From Collinsella sp. (lineage in GTDB: Bacteria; Actinomycetota; Coriobacteriia; Coriobacteriales; Coriobacteriaceae): 64,000 bases of DNA. Each line of letters opens with the position of its first letter. Position 1 is the first letter of the stretch. This document shows positions 33,709-43,603 of the stretch, in pieces. The notes beneath the pieces were generated by a model. The model saw only the letters and a list, made by a program, of their open reading frames with translations. It did not search any database and was not told the DNA's origin. The stretch covers positions 74,866-138,865 of the forward strand of contig JAGZQF010000001.1 of NCBI GenBank assembly GCA_018382295.1. The letters are read 5' to 3'. The translations under genes were made by a program, and so were the position numbers.

Positions 33709-36539
33709 TGGCTGCCAAACTCATCGATCTTTCCTTTACGCTCAACTGCCGCAAGGTCAAGGTTCAGATTGCCCCCGACACCATGCTCTTTGCGCTGTTG
33801 CGTGAGCAGGGCTGCGCGTCGGTGCGCTGCGCCTGCGAGACCACCAACTGCGGTCTGTGCACGGTGTGGCTCGACGGCGACCCGGTGCTGAGCTGCTCGG
33901 TTCCCGCCGCTCGCGTCGAGGGCCACACCATCACCACGCTCGAGGGCCTCAAGGCCGAGTCTGAGGCGCTGGCCCGCGCGATGGCTGCCGAAGGCGCCGA
34001 GCAGTGCGGTTTTTGCGCCCCCGGCCTCATCATGAACGTGCTGGCGCTTGCCCGCGCCGCCAAGGAGGACCCGAGCCTCGTCGCCACGCGCGAGGAGCTC
34101 TCTCGCCAGCTCGCCGGCAACCTCTGCCGTTGCAGCGGCTACGAGAGTCAGCTGCGCGCCATCGTCCGCTTTCTCAATGAGTCCGGCGTGCAGGTGGGCT
34201 TTGAGATGCCCGAACTGCCGGTCAATAACACCAGCTCCGATGGTGTCGCATACAAGCAGATTACCCACAAGCAGCCCAAGAAGGACTCGAAGGCACTGCT
34301 CGAGGGTCGTCCCGTCTACACGGGCGACCTGGTACCTGCCGGTGCGCTCATCGTCAAACTCAAGCGCAGCCCCTATGCCCGCGCCAAGATTCGCTCCATC
34401 GATACGTCGCGCGCACTGAAGGTGCCCGGCGTGGTGGGCGTCTACACCTACGAGGATGTGCCCCAGCGCCGCTTTACCATCGCCGGCCAGAGCTATCCGC
34501 AGCCGAGTCCCTACGACCGCCTGATTCTCGAGAACCTCGTTCGTTACCAAAACGAGGAGGTGGCGATCGTTGCCGCCGAGACTGAGGAGGCTGCCGACAA
34601 GGCGCTCAAACTCATCAAGGTCGACTATGAGGTGCTCGAGCCGCTGCTCGACTTTACCCAGGCGCTCGATAACGACATCGTGGTCCACCCCGAGGGCGAC
34701 GTGACCTTTATGTTCCCGCAGGGCGGCGACGTGCCCCGCAACCTGGTGTGCAGCGGTACCAGCGACTTTGGCGACTTGGACGAGGCATTCGCCCAGAGCG
34801 ACATCGTCTTTGAGCGCACCTACACCAGCCAGGCCACGCAGACCGCGCCTATGGAAACCTTCCGCGCCTTCGCGACGACCGACGCGTTTGGGCGTATCTC
34901 GGTGACCACCTCCACGCAGGTGCCCTTCCACGTGCGCCGCATGGTCGCGCAGTCGCTCGATATCCCGCAGTCGCAGGTGCAGGTCATTAAGCCGCGTATC
35001 GGCGGTGGCTTTGGCTCCAAGCAGACGGGCTGCTGCGAGATCTTCGTTGCGTTCGTCACCCAGCAGACCGGCCGTCCGAGCTACTGCTGCTACACCCGTG
35101 AGGAGACTATCACTGCGGGCAACTCGCGCCACCAGATGCAGATGACCGTTAAGCTGGGCGCCATGAACGACGGCACCATCACGGCCATCGACCTGCATAC
35201 GTTGTCCAACGCCGGCGCGTACGGCGAGCACGCCACCACGACGATCGGCCTTTCGGGTCACAAGAGCCTGCCCATCTACAACCACGTGAAGGCGAGCCGC
35301 TTTAGCTGGGACGCCGTCTACACCAACACCAACCGCGGCGGCGCGTATCGCGGCTACGGTGCCACTCAGGGCCAGTTTGCCGTGGAGAGCGCCGTCAACG
35401 AGCTCGCTGACATGCTGCACATGGATCCTGCCGACCTGCGCCTTAAGAACATCGTGCGCGAGGGCGAGACCATGCCGCAGTACTACAACGAGAAGCTCAA
35501 CGCCTGCGCGCTCGACCGCTGCTTGCTGCGCGCGATGGACATGATCGGTTGGCGCGACAAGCCCCTGGCCGTGGACCTGGGTGACCGCGTGCGCGCCCTG
35601 GGCTGCGCGCTCACCATGCAGGGCTCGGGCATCTCCAACATCGACATTGCCGGCATCGACCTGCGCCTGGAAGAGGACGGCTTTATTACGCTTTCGACCG
35701 GTGCCACCGATAACGGCATGGGCGTCGACACCATCCTGGCGCAAATTGCCGCCGAGGAGCTGGGCGTGGAGAGCTCGCTCATCGTGGTGCGCGGCGTGGA
35801 CACCGACGTGTCGCCGTTCGACGCCGGATCGTACGCGAGCTCCGGTACGTACGTGACGGGCCTGGCGGCCAAGAACGCCGCGACCGAGCTGCGCGGCAAG
35901 ATTTGCGCCAAGGCCGCCCGGATGTGGGATGTGGATGCCGCCGACGTGGTCTTCGATGGTCAGTACGTGCGCCTGTCCGACGAGCGTGCCGCGCGCGAGC
36001 AGAACCGCTACCTCACGCTGCGCGACTTTGCCAACCTGTGCGTCAAGAACATCGCGGGCGGCGACGCACTCACCTCGCACGCCTCTGCCTGCCTGCCCGT
36101 CTCGCCTCCGCCGTTTATGGCCGGCATTGCCGAGGTCGAGGTCGACAAGGCCACCGGCAAGGTGACCGTGGTGGACTACGCGGCGGCTGTGGACTGCGGT
36201 ACCGTGATCAACGAGGCGCTCGCGCGCGTCCAGGCCGAGGGCGGCATTGCCCAGGGCATTGGCCACGCGCTCTACGAGATCGTCGAGCACGACGATCGCG
36301 GCCGCCTGCGCACCGGCAACTTTATGAGCTACAAGCTGCCCACGCGCCTGGATATCGGCAGCATTCGCGTGGCCTTTGAGCCGAGTTACGAGCCGACGGG
36401 CCCGTTTGGCGCCAAGTCGATCGGCGAGGTCGTCATCAACACGCCGCTTGCCGCCGTTGCCTCGGCCGTGGCGCACGCCACCGGCCATCAGGTACGCTCG
36501 CTGCCGATCACGCCCGAGAAGGCCCTGCTGGGGGAGTAG
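33708..36539 (+). CDS. Molybdenum hydroxylase: fused [2Fe-2S] and Mo-binding subunit
   Basis: 943 aa. Residues ~1-165 form the iron-sulfur subunit: CACETTNCGLC and a later Cys for the plant-type [2Fe-2S], then CGFCAPG and CRCSG for the second cluster. Residues ~185-943 are the molybdopterin subunit with IGGGFGSKQ, RGGAYRGYGATQ and the C-terminal GAKSIGE carrying the catalytic Glu. Fe-S and Mo parts are separate proteins in many relatives. Probable reaction: hydroxylation of a purine or other N-heterocycle. Given the selD/YedF/DUF3343/desulfurase set, a selenium-dependent form is possible but not visible in sequence. Confidence 0.88.
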   Translation: MAAKLIDLSFTLNCRKVKVQIAPDTMLFALLREQGCASVRCACETTNCGLCTVWLDGDPVLSCSVPAARVEGHTITTLEGLKAESEALARAMAAEGAEQCGFCAPGLIMNVLALARAAKEDPSLVATREELSRQLAGNLCRCSGYESQLRAIVRFLNESGVQVGFEMPELPVNNTSSDGVAYKQITHKQPKKDSKALLEGRPVYTGDLVPAGALIVKLKRSPYARAKIRSIDTSRALKVPGVVGVYTYEDVPQRRFTIAGQSYPQPSPYDRLILENLVRYQNEEVAIVAAETEEAADKALKLIKVDYEVLEPLLDFTQALDNDIVVHPEGDVTFMFPQGGDVPRNLVCSGTSDFGDLDEAFAQSDIVFERTYTSQATQTAPMETFRAFATTDAFGRISVTTSTQVPFHVRRMVAQSLDIPQSQVQVIKPRIGGGFGSKQTGCCEIFVAFVTQQTGRPSYCCYTREETITAGNSRHQMQMTVKLGAMNDGTITAIDLHTLSNAGAYGEHATTTIGLSGHKSLPIYNHVKASRFSWDAVYTNTNRGGAYRGYGATQGQFAVESAVNELADMLHMDPADLRLKNIVREGETMPQYYNEKLNACALDRCLLRAMDMIGWRDKPLAVDLGDRVRALGCALTMQGSGISNIDIAGIDLRLEEDGFITLSTGATDNGMGVDTILAQIAAEELGVESSLIVVRGVDTDVSPFDAGSYASSGTYVTGLAAKNAATELRGKICAKAARMWDVDAADVVFDGQYVRLSDERAAREQNRYLTLRDFANLCVKNIAGGDALTSHASACLPVSPPPFMAGIAEVEVDKATGKVTVVDYAAAVDCGTVINEALARVQAEGGIAQGIGHALYEIVEHDDRGRLRTGNFMSYKLPTRLDIGSIRVAFEPSYEPTGPFGAKSIGEVVINTPLAAVASAVAHATGHQVRSLPITPEKALLGE

Positions 36540-36568
36540 CTGGTCAGCGAGCAAGTCGTAATGGGCGG

Positions 36569-36593
36569 GGCGGGACAACTCGTCCCGCCTTTT
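36569..36593 (+). terminator. Terminator of the Mo hydroxylase genes
   Basis: 8-bp stem GGCGGGAC (36569-36576) / GTCCCGCC (36582-36589), then TTTT. Confidence 0.85.
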
Positions 36594-36679
36594 GCACTCG
36601 TGGTGAGGTCGTGAGCCTGTAAAAGGTGTGCGTGCGCTTGCCGCTTGTATCTGCTATCATTCCTAGTCTGTGCGCTCAT

Positions 36680-36763
36680 GCGGGCGTGGCGGAATTGGTA
36701 GACGCGCCAGATTTAGGTTCTGGTGGGATTCCCGTGAAGGTTCGAGTCCTTTCGCCCGCACCA
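36680..36763 (+). tRNA. tRNA-Leu (anticodon TAG)
   Basis: 84 nt with encoded CCA. Acceptor GCGGGCG/CGCCCGC; anticodon stem-loop CCAGA-TTTAGGT-TCTGG gives TAG; long variable arm TGGGATTCCCGTGA; T loop GGTTCGAGTCC. Confidence 0.97.
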
Positions 36764-36854
36764 ACGCATCTGCGTCGGCCCTGGCCGTCGCGACACTTTG
36801 TTGCATAAAGGTACCAGCACCTCAGATAAGCTGGGCAGTATGAGGAGGAACGTG

Positions 36855-38153
36855 TTGAACATCACCGCTTCTGACGTCAAGGACGCCAAGCTCACCGCTA
36901 CGGTCACCATCCCGGCCGCCGACGTCGACGTCGCGATCAAGAAGGCCTACAAGGACACCGCCAAGAAGTACCGCTTCCCGGGCTTCCGCGCCGGTAAGGC
37001 CCCCCGTCCGGTCATCGACTCCGCTCTTGGCGCCGAGGCTACCCTCGCTCAGGCCACCAACGACCTGATCGCCGCCAACGAGCCCGCCGTCCTCAACGAG
37101 CTGGACATCGTCCCCACCAAGAGCGGTGACTACAAGGAGCTCGACCTCGCCAAGGATCACGAGGACTACACCTACACCGTCGAGTTCTCCCTGCGTCCCG
37201 CCGCTGAGCTCTCCTCCTTCGACGCCGTCGAGATCGAGATGCCCCCTGCGGAGGTCACCGAGTCCGAGATCAACAACCAGGTCGAGATGCTCCTCAACTA
37301 CCGTGCCACCTTCGAGGACGTCGAGGGTCGCGCCGTCGAGGCCGAGGACTACGTCACCGTCGACCTCAAGGCCGTCGAGAACGCCGACAACTTTGCCGCC
37401 GAGGGCCGTATGCTCATCGCCGGTAGCGACAGCAACCCCAAGGAGTTCAATGAGGCCCTGATCGGCGCTAACGTTGACGACGTCAAGACCGTCACCTGGA
37501 CCGACGAGGTCGAGGAGGGCGAGGAGGCCGAGACCCACACCGTCGAGGTCACCGTCAAGGGCATCAAGGTCCGCAACACCCCCGAGCTCACCGACGAGCT
37601 CGTCAAGTCCGACTTTGGCTTCGACAGCATCGACGCTATGCGCGACGCCATCAAGATCGAGATCGAGCAGGACAAGGCTTCTCGCCTTCCGGCCGAGAAG
37701 GAGAACCGTTGCGTCTCCGCTCTCGCCGAGCGTCTGCAGCTCGACGAGATGGACGCCGACTACGAGCAGTCCGTCTTTGAGGAGCTTGGCCAGAACTTCC
37801 TGTCCAACCTCGCTGCCCGCGGCATGACCCTGGACACCTGGCTGCCCGCTTCCGGCCTGACCATGGAGCAGTTCATCGGCGACCTGCACAAGCAGGCCAA
37901 CGACGTTGCCCGTGAGTCCCTGGCTCTGGACGCCCTCGCCCGTGAGCTCAAGATCGAGGTCACCGAGGACGACATCAACGCCGAGTTCGAGAAGGCCGGC
38001 GTCAAGGACGTCGAGGCTTCCAAGGCCGAGTTCATCGCCGATGGCCGCATGCCTGCCGTCCGCGAGTCCATCCGTCGCTCCAAGGCCGTCGACCACCTGG
38101 TCGAGAACGCCAAGGTGACCGAGGTCGACGAGACCGCCAAGGACGCCGAGTAA
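36855..38153 (+). CDS. tig: Trigger factor
   Basis: 432 aa, the usual length. Ribosome-binding N-terminal domain with the signature FPGFRAGKAPRPVI near residue 38, a PPIase-like middle domain (about 150-245) and a helical C-terminal chaperone domain. Highly acidic. TTG 36855 is preferred because AGGAGG lies 6 nt upstream and the protein then begins MNITASDVKD; GTG 36852 or ATG 36840 are alternatives. Precedes clpP and clpX in the common tig-clpP-clpX order. Confidence 0.92.
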   Translation: MNITASDVKDAKLTATVTIPAADVDVAIKKAYKDTAKKYRFPGFRAGKAPRPVIDSALGAEATLAQATNDLIAANEPAVLNELDIVPTKSGDYKELDLAKDHEDYTYTVEFSLRPAAELSSFDAVEIEMPPAEVTESEINNQVEMLLNYRATFEDVEGRAVEAEDYVTVDLKAVENADNFAAEGRMLIAGSDSNPKEFNEALIGANVDDVKTVTWTDEVEEGEEAETHTVEVTVKGIKVRNTPELTDELVKSDFGFDSIDAMRDAIKIEIEQDKASRLPAEKENRCVSALAERLQLDEMDADYEQSVFEELGQNFLSNLAARGMTLDTWLPASGLTMEQFIGDLHKQANDVARESLALDALARELKIEVTEDDINAEFEKAGVKDVEASKAEFIADGRMPAVRESIRRSKAVDHLVENAKVTEVDETAKDAE

Positions 38154-38229
38154 TTCTCGCCACCTTGCCCGCGAGCGCATGCGTGCGCCCGTGATGGGGT
38201 AAAGTTATAAACCGGTTATCCGGTCGCTT

Positions 38230-38270
38230 CGTACGGTGCCAGCCAATGCATAGCATGCGGGCACCGTACG
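38230..38270 (+). terminator. Hairpin between tig and clpP
   Basis: 11-bp stem CGTACGGTGCC (38230-38240) / GGCACCGTACG (38260-38270), 19-nt loop, followed only by TTTGTC. A weak terminator or a processing site. Confidence 0.5.
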
Positions 38271-38311
38271 TTTGTCTAGAACCATTATTGGTCCGCAAGA
38301 GAGAAATGGAG

Positions 38312-38938
38312 ATGCGTATGATCGCTAAGTTCGATTCCGCCCTCGTGCCATACGTTATCGAGCAGACGCCGCGCGGCGAGCGCAGCTACGATATCTATTC
38401 GCGCCTGCTCAACGACCGCATCATCTTCTTGGGCGAGGAGATCAACTCCGTCAGTGCCAACCTGGTCGTTGCCCAGCTGCTGCATCTTGAGAGCCAGGAT
38501 GCCGAGAAGGATATCTCGCTCTACATCAATTCGCCCGGCGGCGAGGTTTACTCCGGCCTGGCGATTCTTGACACCATGAACTTTATCAAGCCGCAGGTCT
38601 CCACCATCTGCGTCGGTATGGCTGCGTCCATGGCCGCCGTGCTGCTTTCGGCCGGTGCTAAGGGCAAACGCTTCTGCCTGCCGCACTCCAAGGTCATGAT
38701 TCACCAGCCCAGCGGCGGTGCCCAGGGCCAGCAGACCGAGATCGAGATCGTGGCCGAGGAGATCAAGAAGACTCGCCGCGAGCTCAATCAGATCCTGTCC
38801 GATGCCTCGGGCCAGCCCATTGAGAAGGTCCAGGCCGACACCGAGCGCGACAACTACCTGACCGCTGCCGAGGCCCTCGACTACGGCCTGATTGACCGTA
38901 TTGTCACCTCGCGCGATCTCGCCGCGAAGGACGCCTAG
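38312..38938 (+). CDS. clpP: ATP-dependent Clp protease proteolytic subunit
   Basis: 208 aa. Catalytic Ser in [12 protein letters not shown], catalytic His in [11 protein letters not shown] and Asp in the C-terminal third (TERDNYLTA). Starts [18 protein letters not shown]; several ATG codons stand close together (38306, 38312, 38318), and 38312 has the best spacing from AAGAGAG. Degrades proteins unfolded by ClpX, the next gene. Confidence 0.94.
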   Translation: MRMIAKFDSALVPYVIEQTPRGERSYDIYSRLLNDRIIFLGEEINSVSANLVVAQLLHLESQDAEKDISLYINSPGGEVYSGLAILDTMNFIKPQVSTICVGMAASMAAVLLSAGAKGKRFCLPHSKVMIHQPSGGAQGQQTEIEIVAEEIKKTRRELNQILSDASGQPIEKVQADTERDNYLTAAEALDYGLIDRIVTSRDLAAKDA

Positions 38939-38939
38939 G

Positions 38940-40346
38940 ATGGCAGGTAACATGCAGGACAACTTTGACGAGAACGGCAACCCCATCCGCTGCTCCTTTT
39001 GCGGAAAAGAGCAGGGGCAGGTTCGCCGCCTTGTAAAGGGTCCGACCAACATCTTTATCTGCGACGAGTGCGTTGCCGCCTGCTCCGAGATTTTGGAGGA
39101 GTCGCTGGCTTCGGACTTTATGGACGCCGCCCGCAACGGCAAGCTGCCGGGCTTCCTCAACGACCACGGTCAGGCTGCATCCCAGCCCGCCGTGGACCCC
39201 GAGACCGAGGGCTTTGAGCTCGAGGACGACCGTCAGGTCATCACGCACGTGCCGACGCCGCACGAGATCTATGACGAGCTTTCGGCCTATGTAATGGGCC
39301 AGGAGGACGCCAAGCGCGCCATGTCGGTTGCCGTGTACAACCACTATCGCCGCGTGATCGAGGGCGGCGCTGCGGTGTCTGCCTTTGATGACGACATGGG
39401 CTCGCAGTTCGATGACGATATGGACGAGGTAGAGCTCGCCAAGTCCAACATCCTGCTGCTCGGTCCCACCGGTACCGGCAAGACCCTGTTGGCCCAGACG
39501 CTCGCGCGCATCCTCGAGGTGCCGTTTGCCATCGCCGATGCCACCGCGCTCACCGAGGCCGGCTATGTGGGCGAGGACGTGGAGAACATCCTGCTCAAGC
39601 TCATCAATGCTGCCGATGGCGACATTGAGCGCGCGCAGGTGGGCATTATCTACGTGGACGAGATCGACAAGATCGCCCGCAAGGCCGAGAACCTCTCCAT
39701 TACCCGCGATGTTTCGGGCGAGGGCGTTCAGCAGGCGCTGCTTAAGATTCTTGAGGGCACGGTGGCCAGCGTTCCGCCCACCGGGGGCCGCAAGCATCCC
39801 CAGCAGGAGCTGCTGCAGATCGACACGACCAACATCCTGTTCATTTGCGGCGGTGCCTTTGTGGGTCTGGACAAGATCATCGCCGATCGCGTGGGCAACA
39901 AGGGCGTGGGCTTTAACTCCGAGATCGCCGGCCCCACTTCGGTCGACGAGAACGACCTGCTGCGTCAGGTGCTTCCGCAGGACCTCAACGCCTTTGGCAT
40001 GATCCCCGAGTTCGTGGGCCGTACGCCCGTCGTCACCCAGACGCAGGCGCTCGACGAGGACGACCTGGTGTCGATTCTGACCGAGCCCAAGAACGCCGTG
40101 GTGCGCCAGTACCGCAAGATGTTCCAACTCGAGGACGTTGAACTTGAGTTTGAGGACGCGGCTCTGCACGAGATCGCCCGCATGGCGCTCGCCCGCAAGA
40201 CCGGCGCCCGCGGCCTGCGCTCCATCTGCGAGGACGTGCTGCAGCAGACGATGTTCGACCTGCCCAGCGAGGAGGGAGTCGCCAAGGTCATCGTGACCGA
40301 AGCCTCCGTAAAGGGCGAAGAACAGCCCCAGCGCATCTACGGCTAA
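38940..40346 (+). CDS. clpX: ATP-dependent Clp protease ATP-binding subunit ClpX
   Basis: 468 aa. N-terminal zinc domain CSFCGKEQ...CDEC (about residues 18-45), an Asp/Glu-rich linker, Walker A GPTGTGKT near 178 and Walker [12 protein letters not shown] near 238. Sensor and [11 protein letters not shown] regions complete the AAA+ module. Start 2 nt after the clpP stop. Confidence 0.95.
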   Translation: MAGNMQDNFDENGNPIRCSFCGKEQGQVRRLVKGPTNIFICDECVAACSEILEESLASDFMDAARNGKLPGFLNDHGQAASQPAVDPETEGFELEDDRQVITHVPTPHEIYDELSAYVMGQEDAKRAMSVAVYNHYRRVIEGGAAVSAFDDDMGSQFDDDMDEVELAKSNILLLGPTGTGKTLLAQTLARILEVPFAIADATALTEAGYVGEDVENILLKLINAADGDIERAQVGIIYVDEIDKIARKAENLSITRDVSGEGVQQALLKILEGTVASVPPTGGRKHPQQELLQIDTTNILFICGGAFVGLDKIIADRVGNKGVGFNSEIAGPTSVDENDLLRQVLPQDLNAFGMIPEFVGRTPVVTQTQALDEDDLVSILTEPKNAVVRQYRKMFQLEDVELEFEDAALHEIARMALARKTGARGLRSICEDVLQQTMFDLPSEEGVAKVIVTEASVKGEEQPQRIYG

Positions 40347-40370
40347 ACCAGCCTAAAACGTGTTTGCAAA

Positions 40371-40403
40371 TAGCCTCCGACCACTTGCGGTCGGAGGCTA
40401 TTG
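40371..40403 (+). terminator. clpX terminator
   Basis: 12-bp stem TAGCCTCCGACC (40371-40382) / GGTCGGAGGCTA (40389-40400), then TTG. The T-tract is short. Confidence 0.75.
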
Positions 40404-40497
40404 TATATATGCGCAATAACCCCAACTACCTGTGTTATTCTGTGTGGTTGTTTAAGCCTCAGCGAAGTCATATCAGACTGAAGTAATCGATACCTAA

Positions 40498-40612
40498 GGG
40501 GAGGAATGTAGGCCCGATTTTCGTAGATTCCGCACGAGCCGAAGACCACTTAATGCGGTCTTCGCGCGAGCCAGGACTTGACCGAGCGAAAATCGGGCCT
40601 ACATTCCTCCCC
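40498..40612 (-). repeat. A-family structured element, copy A1
   Basis: 26-bp perfect inverted arms: 40498-40523 (starts GGGGAGGAATGTAGG) and 40587-40612. The 63-nt core holds a nested hairpin GAAGACC/GGTCTTC. Read on the minus strand, the core matches that of A2, while the long outer arms share no sequence with A2. Lies directly before valS, ending 20 nt from its start, so it would also fold in the valS leader. Confidence 0.85.
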
Positions 40613-40632
40613 GATGGGCAAGGGAGAGATAT

Positions 40633-43329
40633 ATGGAAGAAATGCCCAAGAACTACGATCCGTCGACCAACGAGCCGGCGATCCTGCAGAAGTGGCTCGA
40701 CGGCGGCTACTACAAGCGCCGTGAAGGCGTGGGCGACTGCACCGTCACCATTCCGCCTCCCAACGTGACTGGCAAGCTCCACATGGGCCACGCCACCGAT
40801 GACTCCATCCAGGATGCCATTGTCCGTATGGCCCGCATGCGCGGCAAGTCCACGCGCTGGGTGCTGGGCACCGACCACGCCGGTATCGCCACGCAGACCA
40901 AGGTCGACAAGAAGCTCAAGAGTGAGGGCATCAGCCGCCTGGAGATCGGTCGCGACAAGTTTGTCGACGCCTGCTGGGACTGGACCCACGAGTACGGCGG
41001 CATCATCGTCGAGCAGATCAAGCGCATGGGCTGCTCCGTCGACTTCGACAACGAGCGCTTCACCATGGACGAGGATTACGCACAGGCCGTGCGCAAGGTC
41101 TTCTGCGATTGGTACCACGACGGCCTGATCTACCGTGGCAAGCGTATCGTTAACTGGTGCCCCAACTGCACCACCGCCATCTCGGACGACGAGGCCGAAT
41201 ATAAGGACGAGAAGGGCCACCTGTGGCACCTGCGCTACCCGCTGACCGAGCCGGTCAACGGCCAGGATTACATCGTCGTCGCCACCACGCGCCCCGAGAC
41301 CATGCTCGGCGACACGGGCGTCGCCGTCTCCCCGAAGGACCCCGAGAAGGCCGCTTTTGTGGGTAAGACCGTCAAGCTCCCCATCGTGGACCGCGAGATC
41401 CCCATCTTTGAGGATTGGCACGTCGATGCCAACTTTGGCTCCGGCTTCGTCAAGGTCACCCCGGCTCACGACCCCAACGATTACGCCATGGGTCAGGCCC
41501 ACGACCTGCCTCAGATTAATATCTTCGATGAGCACGCGGTGGTCGTCGAGGGCTACGGCGAGTTCACCGGCATGACCCGCGAGGAGTGCCGCGAGGCCGT
41601 CATCAAGTGGTTCGAGGAGCACGACCTGCTCGACCACGTCGAGGACCTCGATCACTCCGTCATGCACTGCTACCGTTGCGACGCCGCGCTGGAGCCGTGG
41701 CTGTCCGAGCAGTGGTTCGTCGCCGTCGATAAGCTCAAGGGGCCGGCGCTCGACGCCGTCAACTCTGGCAAGGTCACCTTCCACCCCGCGCGCTGGACGC
41801 AGGCCTACACCACCTGGATGGAGAACCTCAAGGACTGGTGCATCTCGCGCCAGCTTTGGTGGGGCCACCGTATCCCCGTGTTCTACTGCGAGGATTGCGG
41901 CTGGGAGGACGCCCTTACCGAGGACACCGATGTGTGCCCCAAGTGCGGCGGTCATCACGTGCACCAGGACGAGAACGTGCTGGACACTTGGTTCAGCTCG
42001 CAGCTGTGGACCTTCGCCACGCAGGGCTGGCCGCAAAAGCCGGAGCTGCTCGAGGGCCATCACCCCACGACGGCGCTGGTCACCGCGCGCGACATCATCG
42101 CGCTGTGGGTCGCCCGCATGGTCATGAGCTCGCTGTACTTCCTGGACGAGGTGCCGTTTAAGGACGTCGTCATCTACCCGACGATTCTGGCCAAGGACGG
42201 CAGCCGCATGTCCAAGTCCAAGGGCAACGGCGTTGACCCCATGGACCTCATTGGCATGTACGGCGCCGACGCCATGCGCTACAACCTGCTTACGCTGTGC
42301 ACCAACAACCAGGATGTTAAGTTCGACGCGAACATCGACAAGAAGACCAAGAAGCTTATCGACAGCCCGCGTACCGAGCAGGCCAAGTCGTTTGTGACCA
42401 AGATCTGGAACGCTAGCCGCTTCCTGCTCATGAACATGGAGGGCTACACGCCCGGCGAGCCTGCCGTGGAGACGCCGGCCGACGCTTGGATGTTCAGCCG
42501 CTTGGCCAAGGCCGTGAAGATGGTCACCGAGGGCATTGAGAACTACACCTTTGGCGACATGGCCCGCGGCGTGCAGCAGTTCTTCTGGAACGAGGTCTGC
42601 GACTGGTACGTCGAGGTCACCAAGGCCCGCCTGAAGGGCGAGGGCCGTCTGCAGGTGCAGCGCAACCTGATCTTTGTGCTCGACACCTCCATTCGCCTGA
42701 TGCACCCGCTTATGCCGTTTGTCACCGAGGAGATCTGGGACAACATGCCGGCGAGCGTGCTCGATCTGGACGCCGAGGGCAACGTTGACCGCGCCGAGGC
42801 GCTCATGATCGCCAAGTGGCCTGAGCCCGCCGACTACGCCAAGTATGTCGATGAGCCCGCCGAGCGCGCATTTGAGCTGTGCCGCACTGTCGTTTCCGCC
42901 GCCCGCGCCACGCGTTCGCGTTACCGCTTGAGCCCCAAGGCCGAGCTCGACGTGGTCGTGCGCGCCGGTGCCGAGGACATCGAGAAGCTCGAGAGCCTGC
43001 GCTCGACGATTGAGCCGCTGGCTAACACCGCCTCGCTGGTCATGGGTACCGACGTTGAGAAGCCTGCCGCGAGCATCGCCGTGGTCGACAGCGGCGTCGA
43101 GGTCTTTGTGGTGCTCGAGGGCAAGGTTGATCTTTCGGCCGAGAAGGCGCGTCTGGAGAAGGAGATCGCCGCGGCGCAGAAGGAGCTCGCCGGCTGCGAG
43201 AAGACGCTTGCAAACGAGGGCTTTGTGGCCAAGGCCGCGCCCGCGGTGGTCCAGAAGAAGAGGGACCGTGCAGCTGAGCTCAAGGAGATCCTGGCGGCGC
43301 TGACTGCTCAGGTTGCTGACTTCTCGTAG
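40633..43329 (+). CDS. valS: Valyl-tRNA synthetase
   Basis: 898 aa, class I synthetase. HIGH-type motif PNVTGKLHMGHA near residue 43, editing domain in the middle with a four-Cys zinc knuckle CEDCGWED...CPKCGGHH, KMSKS motif SRMSKSKGNG near 533, anticodon domain and C-terminal coiled coil (about 830-898). ATG 40633 follows AGGGAGAG. No T-box consensus was found upstream; the A1 palindrome occupies the leader. Confidence 0.96.
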   Translation: MEEMPKNYDPSTNEPAILQKWLDGGYYKRREGVGDCTVTIPPPNVTGKLHMGHATDDSIQDAIVRMARMRGKSTRWVLGTDHAGIATQTKVDKKLKSEGISRLEIGRDKFVDACWDWTHEYGGIIVEQIKRMGCSVDFDNERFTMDEDYAQAVRKVFCDWYHDGLIYRGKRIVNWCPNCTTAISDDEAEYKDEKGHLWHLRYPLTEPVNGQDYIVVATTRPETMLGDTGVAVSPKDPEKAAFVGKTVKLPIVDREIPIFEDWHVDANFGSGFVKVTPAHDPNDYAMGQAHDLPQINIFDEHAVVVEGYGEFTGMTREECREAVIKWFEEHDLLDHVEDLDHSVMHCYRCDAALEPWLSEQWFVAVDKLKGPALDAVNSGKVTFHPARWTQAYTTWMENLKDWCISRQLWWGHRIPVFYCEDCGWEDALTEDTDVCPKCGGHHVHQDENVLDTWFSSQLWTFATQGWPQKPELLEGHHPTTALVTARDIIALWVARMVMSSLYFLDEVPFKDVVIYPTILAKDGSRMSKSKGNGVDPMDLIGMYGADAMRYNLLTLCTNNQDVKFDANIDKKTKKLIDSPRTEQAKSFVTKIWNASRFLLMNMEGYTPGEPAVETPADAWMFSRLAKAVKMVTEGIENYTFGDMARGVQQFFWNEVCDWYVEVTKARLKGEGRLQVQRNLIFVLDTSIRLMHPLMPFVTEEIWDNMPASVLDLDAEGNVDRAEALMIAKWPEPADYAKYVDEPAERAFELCRTVVSAARATRSRYRLSPKAELDVVVRAGAEDIEKLESLRSTIEPLANTASLVMGTDVEKPAASIAVVDSGVEVFVVLEGKVDLSAEKARLEKEIAAAQKELAGCEKTLANEGFVAKAAPAVVQKKRDRAAELKEILAALTAQVADFS

Positions 43330-43344
43330 GCGGTACTGGGGGAC

Positions 43345-43452
43345 GCGGTTTGGGGCATTGCTCGCTACTGCGAACAGTCCTGCTCGCACGAAGGCCACAT
43401 TAAGTGGCCTTCGGCTCGTGCGGAACTTGTATCGAGCAAAACCCCAAACCGC
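43345..43452 (+). repeat. A-family structured element, copy A2
   Basis: 20-nt arms GCGGTTTGGGG... (43345-43364) and 43433-43452 with two mismatches. The core holds the hairpin GAAGGCCAC-ATTAA-GTGGCCTTC within CGCACGA/TCGTGCG. The core is nearly identical to A1 in opposite orientation, so valS is flanked by inverted copies. Rest of 43453-43603 shows no gene. Confidence 0.85.
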
Positions 43453-43603
43453 TCCCATGGCGGTTACGGGGGCGTCCGCTGCCTGGTAGGGCCACTGGGT
43501 TGTGGCCTTGATCTCACTGCAGAGCGGTGTTTGGCTGATATTTTGAATGGGAGGGGCTCGTTGTTTTGATGGGCCTCTTTTTATGTTATTGGAGACTTTG
43601 GTT

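Noticed and set aside
33705..36578. Very long open frame on the minus strand opposite the Mo hydroxylase (and similar ones opposite hyfG, hyfB and valS)
   Set aside because: Repetitive His/Arg/Gly/Asp-rich composition with no domain, arising from GC-rich third positions of the real plus-strand genes.
40498..40632. T-box riboswitch upstream of valS
   Set aside because: No T-box consensus (AGGGTGG-ACCGCG type) or specifier loop was found; the region is the A1 palindrome, whose core also occurs after valS.
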